DNA from: Actinomycetes bacterium | GTDB taxonomy: Bacteria; Actinomycetota; Acidimicrobiia; Acidimicrobiales; Palsa-688 | NCBI GenBank assembly: GCA_021838445.1 | Contig: JAKCDU010000006.1 | Coordinates: forward strand, 58,710-114,198 | Length of the DNA: 55,489 nucleotides | Direction: 5' to 3' | Shown here: one piece after another, positions 1-7,627 of the stretch | Layout of the letters: each line of letters begins with the position of its first letter | How positions within the stretch are numbered: the stretch's first letter is position 1 | Translations under genes and position numbers: made by a program | The notes under the pieces: model-generated | Database searches by the model: none | Seen by the model: the letters and a program-made list of their open reading frames with translations, nothing else | What the model was told of the DNA's origin: nothing

Positions 1-2
1 GA

Positions 3-1565
3 TCAGCGGTCCGGCAGGAGCGAGTAGTCCGGGAAGTTGCCGTAGAGGCGCTCGTTGGAACCGTCGGGGCCGTGGGTGACGGCCTGGACGAGGAGGTCGC
101 CGCCCACGAAAGCCCCTTTCCAGGAGTGTCCGAGGCCCCCGAAGACCTCCTCGCGGTCACCGCGACTGCGGGGCTTGTTGATCCCGACCTTGAAGGACTG
201 GAGCTGCTCGGCGATGCGCTCCGCGAAGTCGAGGTCGTCGGTGGCGATCGACCCGACCAGCGAACCGTTACTGGCGTTCATGGCGGCCAGGAGCTCGGAC
301 TCGGTGTCGACTATGACCACCGAGTCGATGGGCCCGAACGGCTCGGCGTGGTGCAGCGACCAGTTGGCCGGGGGCTGCAGGATGCAGGCGGGGGCAACGT
401 AGGCCGATATGTCCTGACCGTCGAGGAACTCGCCGTCGGCCAGGCTCCCCCGGTACAGGGGGATGCCCCCGCCGCGTTGGGCCTGCTCGAACTGCTCCAC
501 CAGATCGGCTGCTTTGGTGGCGTGGATCACCGGACCGAAGTCCAGATTGGGCAGGGGATCGTCGGGAGCGGTAACGGCCAGGGGATGCCCGAAACGAACC
601 GATTTGATCACCGGCAGGTAGGTCTCGAGGAACGCCGGGAACAGACGACGCTGGACCACGTAACGGGGGTAGGCGGTGCAGCGCTGTTTGGCGTACTCGA
701 AGCCCTTGCGCAGATGCTGGGCCAACAGGTGCCACTGGCTGAAGTCCCAGATACCCCACGTGTTCAGCCCCTCCTGTTCGAGCATGTGGCGCCGGCCGGT
801 GTCGGCGAGCGACACCGCCGCCTTGCGCCCGTTGGCCCGCCCGCCGACGAAGGCCAGCGCGCCGAGCCCCTCGGATCGGACCAGTACCTCACCGAGGTGG
901 CCGCCGACACCCGACAGGAGAGTGACTGGCAGCCCGGCGCGCTTCATGAGCGCATGGGCCAGGGTCAACGTGTGGAACCCGCCCTGGCTGGGGGTCTTGG
1001 CCACCACGGCGTTCCCGGCCAGGAGCTGGACCAGCTCGGCGTGGACCTGAACGCTCATCGGGTAGTTCCAACTGGCGATGTTGGAAACCGGTCCCGGCAG
1101 CGGAAGCCTGGGGGAATCCGTGCCGACCGCCAGTTGGCGCTCGATCTCGCCCACATACCACCGGACCCCGTCCAAGCAGCGGTCCACGTCGGCACAGGCC
1201 AGCCTCCACGGCTTGCCTATCTCCCAGACCAGCAGCAGGGCCAGCAGGTCGCGGTGCTCGGTCATGGCATCTACCGCCGTGGTGACCCGGGCCCGGCGCT
1301 CCTCGAGGTCGACGCGGCACCAGTCTCGGTGTTCGGTGACGGCGTGGGCCACCGCCTGGTTGGCCTCGTCCAGATCCACCCGGGGGGGCCCCGGGATGGG
1401 GGTGCCGTCCACCGGGTTCACGTGGTCGCCGGGTATCCCCACCCGACGCCATTCCCCTCGCGTCAGGTTCCGCAAGCGGTCCGAATCGAAGGCCTCAGGC
1501 GCCACCGAAACGCAGCGGGCATAGGTCTCCCACCACGAGGTACCCGGCTTGAGGACAAGGCTCAC
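3..1565 (-). CDS. aldehyde dehydrogenase family protein
   Basis: NAD(P)-dependent oxidation of an aldehyde to its acid is the expected role. The protein (520 aa) shows the ALDH-fold signatures: the cofactor-binding stretch around NIASWNYPMS with the AKTPSQGG loop, the catalytic glutamate in LEQEGLN, and the nucleophilic cysteine in AKQRCTAYP. I start it at a GTG (1565) that has AGGAG six bases upstream; an open frame extends to 1736, but that extra N-terminus has no ALDH character. It is divergent from the enoyl-CoA hydratase at 1735. The substrate cannot be told from sequence; it is more divergent than the methylmalonate-semialdehyde dehydrogenase at 45725. The stop is only 3 bases from the window edge, so its downstream neighbour is unseen. 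Confidence 0.85.
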   Translation of the reverse strand: MSLVLKPGTSWWETYARCVSVAPEAFDSDRLRNLTRGEWRRVGIPGDHVNPVDGTPIPGPPRVDLDEANQAVAHAVTEHRDWCRVDLEERRARVTTAVDAMTEHRDLLALLLVWEIGKPWRLACADVDRCLDGVRWYVGEIERQLAVGTDSPRLPLPGPVSNIASWNYPMSVQVHAELVQLLAGNAVVAKTPSQGGFHTLTLAHALMKRAGLPVTLLSGVGGHLGEVLVRSEGLGALAFVGGRANGRKAAVSLADTGRRHMLEQEGLNTWGIWDFSQWHLLAQHLRKGFEYAKQRCTAYPRYVVQRRLFPAFLETYLPVIKSVRFGHPLAVTAPDDPLPNLDFGPVIHATKAADLVEQFEQAQRGGGIPLYRGSLADGEFLDGQDISAYVAPACILQPPANWSLHHAEPFGPIDSVVIVDTESELLAAMNASNGSLVGSIATDDLDFAERIAEQLQSFKVGINKPRSRGDREEVFGGLGHSWKGAFVGGDLLVQAVTHGPDGSNERLYGNFPDYSLLPDR

Positions 1566-1734
1566 GGAGGCTCCTAGCGCATCGCGCCCACCCCGGGCCG
1601 GGGCTGACGGTGCTCGGTAGAAAATAGTCGAGGAACCGTGCCGGGCGGTGAGGGGCGGCCCCGGGAAACCTTGGTCGACCTCGATATCACCGCGCGGTAA
1701 GGTGCCGTCCTTGCCATAGTCCGAGGGAGACGTC

Positions 1735-2661
1735 ATGAGCCAAGCGGCACCGGATTACCGGTTCATCACCTACGAATCGTTGGACGACGGGACGATCGTG
1801 CGCATCATGCTCAACCGTCCCAAGCAGCGCAACGCCCAGAGCCGAGGTCTGCTCGTCGAGCTCGGTGACGCTTTCGCCCGGGCCGAGGTCGACGACACGG
1901 TGCGGGTGGTGATACTCGGGGGGAACGGCTCCATGTTCTCCTCGGGCCATGACCTCGGCAGCTCCGACTCGCGCGAGGAGATGCTGCCCGGTCCCAACCA
2001 GCACGAGTCGTGGCGAACCAACGGCGGCGGACGGGAGGGCGCGGAGCGGATGATGCTGCAGGAATGGCACTACTTCTTCCAGAACACGCTGCGGTGGCGC
2101 AACCTGCGCAAGATAACCATCGCCGAGGTCCACGGACCGGTGTTCGCCGCCGGGTTGATGCTGGCCTGGGCCTGCGACCTGATCATTGCCGCCGAGGGAA
2201 CCACCTTTGCCGACGTGGTCGGTACCCGCCTCGGCATGTGCGGCCTCGAGTACTTCGCCCATCCCTGGGAGTTCGGGCCCCGCAGGGCCAAGGAACTCCT
2301 GCTCACCGGCGACTCCATCGACGTCGAGGAGGCCCACCGGCTGGGCATGGTCTCGAAGATCTTTCCTGCCGACCAACTCCCGGGTATGACCCTCGAGTTC
2401 GCCCGCCGAATAGCTCGCATCCCCACCATGGCCGCGTTGCTCATCAAGGAATCGGTCAACCAGAGCGTGGACAACATGGGCTTCTACACCGCGCTGAACG
2501 CCTGCTTCACTATCCACGAGCTGAACCACTCCCACTGGGCCTGGGTCCACGAGGACCGCTTTCCGGCGGCCACCCCGGCCGACGGCATCGACGACTGGCG
2601 TAACCCCCCGCCGGTCGTCCCGGCGGTGAAGGACCGCCCTCGCGCCGACAGCCCGACCTGA
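1735..2661 (+). CDS. enoyl-CoA hydratase/isomerase family protein
   Basis: Crotonase-fold protein of 308 aa, expected to act on an acyl-CoA thioester in beta-oxidation-like catabolism. The N-terminal RIMLNRPKQRNAQS motif, the oxyanion-hole segment SSGHDLG and the second oxyanion loop VHGPVFAAGLMLAWACD are clear. The two acid/base glutamates of classical hydratases are not obvious at their usual places (the region reads GTRLGMCGLEYF and HPWEFGPRRAKE), so the exact reaction (hydratase, isomerase or hydrolase) is open. The ATG has GAGGGAGACGTC just upstream. It probably forms an operon with the F420-type enzyme that begins 17 bases after its stop. Confidence 0.85.
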   Translation: MSQAAPDYRFITYESLDDGTIVRIMLNRPKQRNAQSRGLLVELGDAFARAEVDDTVRVVILGGNGSMFSSGHDLGSSDSREEMLPGPNQHESWRTNGGGREGAERMMLQEWHYFFQNTLRWRNLRKITIAEVHGPVFAAGLMLAWACDLIIAAEGTTFADVVGTRLGMCGLEYFAHPWEFGPRRAKELLLTGDSIDVEEAHRLGMVSKIFPADQLPGMTLEFARRIARIPTMAALLIKESVNQSVDNMGFYTALNACFTIHELNHSHWAWVHEDRFPAATPADGIDDWRNPPPVVPAVKDRPRADSPT

Positions 2662-2678
2662 GCGGCGCGGCAGACCAC

Positions 2679-3542
2679 ATGGAGTTCTACGTCTTTCTCC
2701 CACAGATGAGGATGACCCTCGACGCCATCGTCGAGCGCTCCCGGGCGGCCGAGACGGCCGGCTTCACCGGGATGACGGGGATGGACCATCTGGCCCCCCC
2801 GATGGCGTTCCAGTCGCCGATGTACGAGGCCATGGTCACTTCCACCTGGATCGCCGCTCGCACCGAGACGCTGAGGGTGGGATCGCTGGTGCTCTGTGAC
2901 TCCTTCCGCCATCCCGCCCTTCTGGCCCGGGAGGCGGTTTCCATCGACCATGCCTCGGGAGGTCGGTTCGATCTGGGCATCGGTTGGGGCTCGGTGCCCG
3001 ATGAGCTCGGGGTGTTCGGCGTCGGCAGCACCGAGCCCAGGGTCCGGGTGGGGCGCCTCAAGGAGACCCTCGAGATACTCGAGGCGCTGTGGTCGGGCGA
3101 GTCGTTCGACTACCAGGGCGAACATTTCAGCCTCCGTGGCGCCCAGCAGACCCCGACCCCGCTCGGGCGCATCCCCATCGTCATCGGCGGCGCCGGACCC
3201 AAGACCATGGAGCTGGTCGCCGCCCACGCCGATTGGTGGAACGTCCACGTCGGCATCCTGGACGAACTCGAGCGTATGCGGCCGCGGGCGGGAAAGGCTC
3301 GGCTGTCGCTTCAGACCTACGTGTCCTTCGTGGACTCCGAGGAGCGGCGGGCCGACATCGAGCAGACCACCCGGCGCCGCTTCGGGGACGGCCCGGTCAT
3401 CGGGTCGGCGGCCCAGCTCGTCGACCACTTCGGCGAGCTGTCCGAGCGTGGCGTGGAGAGGGTCTACGCCTGGTTCTGCGACTTCGCCGTACCGGAAACC
3501 CTCGCCGCGTTCGGCGAGGGCGTCATCGCCGCGCTGCGCTGA
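2679..3542 (+). CDS. LLM-class F420-dependent oxidoreductase
   Basis: Luciferase-like monooxygenase (LLM) fold, 287 aa, the usual length for F420-dependent members. Visible family signatures are MEFYVFLPQ at the N-terminal strand, the SIDHASGGRFDLGIGWGS segment and the cofactor-side GRIPIVIGGAGPKTMELVAAHADWW region. Such enzymes transfer hydride between F420 (or FMN) and alcohols, enones or imines; the substrate is not identifiable. It follows the hydratase gene by 17 bases, so the two are likely co-transcribed, and it is convergent with the TetR gene, with only four bases between the two stops. Confidence 0.85.
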   Translation: MEFYVFLPQMRMTLDAIVERSRAAETAGFTGMTGMDHLAPPMAFQSPMYEAMVTSTWIAARTETLRVGSLVLCDSFRHPALLAREAVSIDHASGGRFDLGIGWGSVPDELGVFGVGSTEPRVRVGRLKETLEILEALWSGESFDYQGEHFSLRGAQQTPTPLGRIPIVIGGAGPKTMELVAAHADWWNVHVGILDELERMRPRAGKARLSLQTYVSFVDSEERRADIEQTTRRRFGDGPVIGSAAQLVDHFGELSERGVERVYAWFCDFAVPETLAAFGEGVIAALR

Positions 3543-3546
3543 GCCA

Positions 3547-4230
3547 TCAGCGGGGAAAGGCCGCCGCACCGGCGCGCAGACAGAACGCCACCAGGTGGTC
3601 TACCTCCGCGGGAGTCGGCCCCGTGGCCGCCCACAGGTGCGCCGACACCTGCCCCAGCAGCGCGTGCGCCAGCAGGACGGCGTCGCAGGAGGGATCGTGG
3701 CCGCCCAGTTCGGTGAGGGGGCCCACCAGAAGCGCACCAATGGTCACCGCGGCCTCGTTGCGGTTGCCCCCCGAATGCTCACCTCCGTTCCACAGGACGG
3801 CCAGAGTGGTGGCGGCGATCTCGCCGTCGGCCTGCGAAAGGACTCCCTCCACCCACCGCCGGACCCGGCCCTCAGGTGTCAACTCCTTGGCCATCTGATG
3901 GGCGAGGTAACCGGCGAGGCGCTCGGTGCCGTCCTCGACGAGGGCCGCGACCAGCGCCGCCTTGGAGGGGAAATGGCGGTAGAACGCCTCGTTGGACAGG
4001 CCCGACGCGGCGACGATGTCAGCTACCCGCGGTCGGGTGGCCGTCCCATGGAGGCGGATCAAGTCGAGGGCGGCGTCGAGCAGGCGGCGCACCTCCGAGG
4101 TGTAGTCAGCACCGCGGCGGGCCAGGGTGCGACCGGCGATGCGCGCCGCCACGTCGCCCCCGGCCCGGTCGGCGTCACCGCCACTCCCCGGCCCCGCCGG
4201 ACCGTTCCGCAGAATTGCATTCTGAACCAT
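3547..4230 (-). CDS. TetR-family transcriptional regulator
   Basis: A 227-aa TetR repressor. The helix-turn-helix lies at about residues 65-105 (RVADIVAASGLSNEAFYRHF, then SKAALVAALVEDG); the C-terminal ligand domain is not assignable. It is divergent from the ACAD/kinase run starting at 4271. The intervening DNA carries two 13-bp palindromes (4211-4223 and 4232-4244), one on each side of this ATG, so autorepression plus repression of the ACAD operon is the simple reading. There is no clear ribosome-binding site, and a -10-like TAGAAT (4241-4236 on the minus strand) sits a few bases before the ATG, so the message may be leaderless. A shorter start inside the first 40 residues cannot be excluded, because that stretch is low-complexity. 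Confidence 0.88.
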   Translation of the reverse strand: MVQNAILRNGPAGPGSGGDADRAGGDVAARIAGRTLARRGADYTSEVRRLLDAALDLIRLHGTATRPRVADIVAASGLSNEAFYRHFPSKAALVAALVEDGTERLAGYLAHQMAKELTPEGRVRRWVEGVLSQADGEIAATTLAVLWNGGEHSGGNRNEAAVTIGALLVGPLTELGGHDPSCDAVLLAHALLGQVSAHLWAATGPTPAEVDHLVAFCLRAGAAAFPR

Positions 4231-4244
4231 GAGAATTCTATTCT
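4211..4244. promoter_or_regulatory. paired TetR-type operators
   Basis: Two near-identical palindromes of the form AGAAT-N3-ATTCT: AGAATTGCATTCT at 4211-4223 and AGAATTCTATTCT at 4232-4244. Their centres are exactly 21 bp apart, two helical turns, so two dimers could sit on one DNA face. They straddle the start codon of the TetR gene and overlap the promoter of the divergent ACAD operon. Binding by the adjacent TetR protein is inference; the palindromes and spacing are read directly. Confidence 0.75.
4215..4244 (+). promoter_or_regulatory. promoter of the ACAD/kinase operon
   Basis: A -35 element TTGCAT (4215-4220), an 18-bp spacer and a -10 element TATTCT (4239-4244) precede the ACAD start at 4271. 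The -35 lies inside the first TetR-type palindrome and the -10 inside the second, which would make occupancy strictly repressive. Confidence 0.6.
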
Positions 4245-4270
4245 GGCACCCGATCAGAGGGAGGGTGCAA

Positions 4271-5572
4271 ATGGCATGGGACTTCGAGACCGATCCCGAG
4301 TACCAGGAGAAGCTGGACTGGGTCGACCAGTTCGTCAGGAACGAGGTGGAGCCGCTCGACTACGCCTTCCCCCACCTGCAGTTCGTCCCTCTCGACGACG
4401 CCCGGCGCAAGATAGTCGATCCGCTCAAAGATGAGGTCCGACGCCAGGGTCTGTGGGCCACCCATCTCGGCCCCGAACTTGGCGGGCAGGGCTTCGGCCA
4501 GCTGAAGCTGGCCCTGCTCAACGAGATTCTGGGTCGCTCCCACTGGGCGCCCATCATCTTCGGCACCCAGGCCCCCGACACGGGCAACGCCGAGATCATC
4601 GCCCACTACGGAACCGACGAGCAGAAGTCCCGCTACCTGCAGCCCCTGCTCGACGGTGAGTGCTTCTCGTGCTACTCGATGACCGAGCCGCACGCCGGGG
4701 CCGACCCGACGCTGTTCAAGACCCAGGCCGTCAAGGACGGCGACGAGTGGGTGATCAACGGCTGGAAATACTTCTCCTCCAACGCCCGAACGGCGTCTTT
4801 TCTCATCGTGATGGCGGTGACCAACCCCGAGGTGAGCCCGTACAAAGGGATGTCCATGTTCCTCGTTCCTACAGACACTCCTGGTGTCAAGATCGAACGG
4901 AACGTAGGTCTGTGGGGTGAACCCATCAACGACGGCTTTCACGCCCTCATCCACTACGAAGAAGTTCGGGTGCCCGACACCGCGCTGCTCGGCGGGGAGG
5001 GTCAGGCGTTCGTGATAGCCCAGACTCGCCTCGGGGGAGGGCGGATACATCACGCCATGCGGACCATCGGTCTGGCCCAGAAGGCCATCGACATGATGTG
5101 CGAGCGGGCTCTCAGCCGCAACGTCTCGGGCGGCCTTCTCGCCGAGAAGCAGTTCGTGCAGGGCTACATCGCCGACTCCTACGCCCAGCTGAAGCAGTTC
5201 CGGCTGTTCGTGCTCTACGCCGCGTGGGAGATCGACAAGTACAACGACTACAAGCGGGTACGCAAGGACATCGCCACCGCCAAGGTAGTGATGCCCACCG
5301 TCCTCCACGACATCGCCTGGCGGGCCATGCAGATCCACGGGGCTCTGGGCACCACCAACGAGATGCCGTTCTTCGGGATGATCCACGGAGCAGGGGTCAT
5401 GGGCCTCGCCGACGGCCCCACCGAGGTGCACAAGGCGACCGTCGCCCGCCAGGTGCTGCGTGACTACCGGCCGACCGACGGCATGTGGCCGACGGAATGG
5501 ATCCCGGGCAAGATCGACGCCGCCCAGGCCAAGTTCGGCGAGCTGATGGAGCTCGAGGTGGGCAACCTGTGA
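4271..5572 (+). CDS. acyl-CoA dehydrogenase, ACAD10/11-like
   Basis: A 433-aa flavoprotein of the acyl-CoA dehydrogenase fold. The flavin/substrate segment YSMTEPHAGADPTLFKTQA, the strand DEWVINGWKYFSSNA and the C-terminal QIHGALGTTNEMPF are present, and the end LADGPTEVHKATVARQVL is the type seen in the dehydrogenase domain of ACAD10/ACAD11 and LvaC-like proteins. It is longer than ordinary ~380-aa ACADs. I chose the ATG at 4271 because AGGGAGG lies about 8 bases upstream; the frame is open back to 4229, across the operators. Its stop overlaps the GTG of the next gene, a kinase-fold protein, which supports joint action on 4-hydroxyacyl-CoA (inference). The gene is divergent from its probable TetR repressor. 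Confidence 0.88.
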   Translation: MAWDFETDPEYQEKLDWVDQFVRNEVEPLDYAFPHLQFVPLDDARRKIVDPLKDEVRRQGLWATHLGPELGGQGFGQLKLALLNEILGRSHWAPIIFGTQAPDTGNAEIIAHYGTDEQKSRYLQPLLDGECFSCYSMTEPHAGADPTLFKTQAVKDGDEWVINGWKYFSSNARTASFLIVMAVTNPEVSPYKGMSMFLVPTDTPGVKIERNVGLWGEPINDGFHALIHYEEVRVPDTALLGGEGQAFVIAQTRLGGGRIHHAMRTIGLAQKAIDMMCERALSRNVSGGLLAEKQFVQGYIADSYAQLKQFRLFVLYAAWEIDKYNDYKRVRKDIATAKVVMPTVLHDIAWRAMQIHGALGTTNEMPFFGMIHGAGVMGLADGPTEVHKATVARQVLRDYRPTDGMWPTEWIPGKIDAAQAKFGELMELEVGNL

Positions 5573-6591
5573 TCGACGTCGAGCGTCTGACGACCTGGAT
5601 GGACGACGTCGGGCTGCCCGGCGGAGGGGAGCCGGTACAGCACCGGTACCTCTCGGGTGGCTCGCAGAACGAGATCTACGAGATCAGACGCGGCGACCTT
5701 CACGCCGCCTTGCGGATCCCTCCGCCGTCGGCCCCTGAAAGCCGCGACGCCGGCATCCTACGGGAGTGGCGAATCATCGCCGCCCTCGAGGGCACCGACG
5801 TGCCCCACACCACCGCCATCGGGATGTGCGAGGACCAGTCGGTGCTCGGACGGTCGTTCTACCTGATGGGGTTCGTAGACGGCTGGTCGCCCATGGAGAC
5901 CGGTCGGCGGTGGCCCGAGCCGTTCCACACCGACCTGGAGGCCCGCCAGGGGCTGGCCTTCCAGCTCGTCGAAGGCATCGCCCTGCTCGGCAACGTCGAC
6001 TGGCAGGCGGCGGGACTGGCCGACCTCGGCCGCCCCGACGGGTTCCACGAGCGCCAGGTGGACCGCTGGACCGCTTTCCTGGAGCGCATCAAGGGTCGGG
6101 ACCTGCCCGGCTTCGCGGAGGCCGCGGCCTGGCTGCGCCGTAACCGCCCCATCGACTTCGTCCCGGGGCTCATGCACGGCGACTACCAGTTCGCCAACGT
6201 CATGTTCCGCCACGGGGCCCCGGCCCGGCTGGCCGCCATCATCGACTGGGAGATGGGCACCGTCGGCGATCCCAAGCTCGACCTCGGCTGGGTCGTCCAG
6301 TCCTGGCCCGACGACACCGACGACCCGTCCCTTACCGGACTCGGGTACGCCGACATGTACGCGATGCCCTCCAAGGACGCCATCGTGGGTCACTACGCCG
6401 AGGTGTCGGGCCGCCAGGTCGACGACCTCGACTACTACCTCGTCCTGGCCAAGTGGAAGCTCGGCGTGGTCCTCGAGCAGGGCTACCAGCGACGAGGCGA
6501 CGACGAGAAGCTCAATGCGTTCGGCCCGATCGTCCTCGACTTGATGAGAGGCGCCGCCGACCTGGCGGAATCCACCGACTACGGGCGCTGA
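5569..6591 (+). CDS. APH-fold phosphotransferase, candidate hydroxyacyl-CoA kinase
   Basis: A 340-aa aminoglycoside-phosphotransferase-fold protein. The catalytic loop HGDYQFAN (H203, D205, N210) and the metal-binding IIDWEMGTVGDPKLDLGW (D226) are intact, and GGSQNEIYEI near residue 30 is the ATP-side loop, so it should be an active kinase. Family knowledge: close relatives are LvaA of levulinate catabolism and the kinase domain of ACAD10/11, which phosphorylate the hydroxyl of 4-hydroxyacyl-CoA before a partner ACAD-fold enzyme removes phosphate. The GTG start overlaps the ACAD stop in a GTGA, indicating coupled translation. A role in drug resistance is unlikely in this setting. Confidence 0.82.
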   Translation: MIDVERLTTWMDDVGLPGGGEPVQHRYLSGGSQNEIYEIRRGDLHAALRIPPPSAPESRDAGILREWRIIAALEGTDVPHTTAIGMCEDQSVLGRSFYLMGFVDGWSPMETGRRWPEPFHTDLEARQGLAFQLVEGIALLGNVDWQAAGLADLGRPDGFHERQVDRWTAFLERIKGRDLPGFAEAAAWLRRNRPIDFVPGLMHGDYQFANVMFRHGAPARLAAIIDWEMGTVGDPKLDLGWVVQSWPDDTDDPSLTGLGYADMYAMPSKDAIVGHYAEVSGRQVDDLDYYLVLAKWKLGVVLEQGYQRRGDDEKLNAFGPIVLDLMRGAADLAESTDYGR

Positions 6592-6599
6592 GCGGGCCC

Positions 6600-7583
6600 G
6601 TGAAAGCAGCCGTCTGCCCCCGCTACGGCGGGCCCGAAGTGGTCGAGTTACAGGACCTGCCACCGCCCGACCCGGCTCGGGGACAGGTCCTGGTCCGCAT
6701 CGAGGCGGCCGCGGTCAACTTCCCCGATGTCTTGATCATCGCCGACCGCTACCAGGTGACGCTGCCCCCGCCTTTCATCCCGGGCAGCGAGTACGCCGGC
6801 GTGGTCACGCGGGTGGTCGACGACGACGGACCGTTCGAGGTCGGCCAGCGGGTCTTCGGCACGGCCATGTCCGGGGCCTTCGCCGAGCAGATCGCCGCGC
6901 CGGTCTCGTCGCTCAGCGCAGTGCCACCAGGGATTGGGCCGAGGCAGGCCGCCGCCTTCGGCGTGGCCCACCGCACCGCCTACCACGTGCTGCGGTCGGT
7001 TGCCGCCCTCGGCGCCGACGAGGACCTGGTGGTGCTGGGAGCCGGTGGCGGGGTCGGCCTGGCGGCGGTGGCCCTCGGACACCACATGGGGGCGCGGGTG
7101 ACCGCCGTCGCGTCGTCGGCGGAGAAGCTCGCGGCGGCCGCCGCCCAGGGTGCCCGGCATCTCATCGACCACCGCTGTGCCGACGTGCGCGCCACCCTCA
7201 AGGAGCTGCTCCCCGGGGGCGCCGACGTGGTGGTGGATCCGGTGGGGGGAGCCCTGTCCGAGCCGGCGCTGCGCTCGCTGCACTGGGGCGGGCGGTTCGT
7301 GACCGTCGGGTACGCCTCGGGCGAGATCCCCCGCATCCCGCTCAACCTGGTCCTGCTGAAGGGGGTGCACGTGCTGGGCTTCGAGTTCCGCGGCTTCGCG
7401 ACCCATTGCCCCGCCGAGGTGGACCGCAACGAGAGCGAGCTGATGGGCCTGTTGGCCGGCGGCCGGGTCGTGCCCCACATCGGGGCGACCTTCGCCTTGG
7501 AAGAGGCGGCGGCGGCCCTGCGCCACGTGGCCGAGGGCCGGGCCGTCGGCAAGGTCGTGCTCGACGTCGCGTCGAGCCAATAG
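6600..7583 (+). CDS. NADPH:quinone oxidoreductase-like MDR enzyme
   Basis: A 327-aa medium-chain reductase of the zinc-free quinone reductase/enoyl reductase group. The GroES-like N-terminal half contains FIPGSEYAGVV, and the nucleotide-binding half starts with LGAGGGVGLAAVALG; the structural and catalytic zinc ligands of alcohol dehydrogenases are absent. It likely reduces an enoyl or quinone substrate with NADPH. The GTG at 6600 lies eight bases after the kinase stop; upstream in-frame sequence lacks domain character. It belongs to the same operon as the ACAD and kinase genes, so reduction of an alpha,beta-unsaturated intermediate is plausible. Confidence 0.85.
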   Translation: MKAAVCPRYGGPEVVELQDLPPPDPARGQVLVRIEAAAVNFPDVLIIADRYQVTLPPPFIPGSEYAGVVTRVVDDDGPFEVGQRVFGTAMSGAFAEQIAAPVSSLSAVPPGIGPRQAAAFGVAHRTAYHVLRSVAALGADEDLVVLGAGGGVGLAAVALGHHMGARVTAVASSAEKLAAAAAQGARHLIDHRCADVRATLKELLPGGADVVVDPVGGALSEPALRSLHWGGRFVTVGYASGEIPRIPLNLVLLKGVHVLGFEFRGFATHCPAEVDRNESELMGLLAGGRVVPHIGATFALEEAAAALRHVAEGRAVGKVVLDVASSQ

Positions 7584-7627
7584 CTTTGACTCCGGTGCCG
7601 GGGTTCGGCGTCGGGGGAGGTGGCGGG

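Noticed and set aside
72-1577. A 501-codon open frame on the plus strand opposite the aldehyde dehydrogenase
   Set aside because: It is an antisense shadow typical of GC-rich coding DNA; the minus strand shows clear ALDH motifs and this frame shows none.
4238-5431. A 397-codon minus-strand open frame opposite the ACAD at 4271
   Set aside because: It is antisense to an unambiguous ACAD gene and contains no recognisable motif.
5571-5590. ATCGACGTCGAGCG as another copy of the shared motif
   Set aside because: It is inside the kinase coding sequence (Ile-Asp-Val-Glu) and lacks the AT-rich flanks; such strings arise often from common codons.
5569-6591. Aminoglycoside resistance phosphotransferase
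   Set aside because: The fold is right, but the overlap with an ACAD10/11-like gene and the catabolic operon point to an acyl-CoA or small-molecule kinase.
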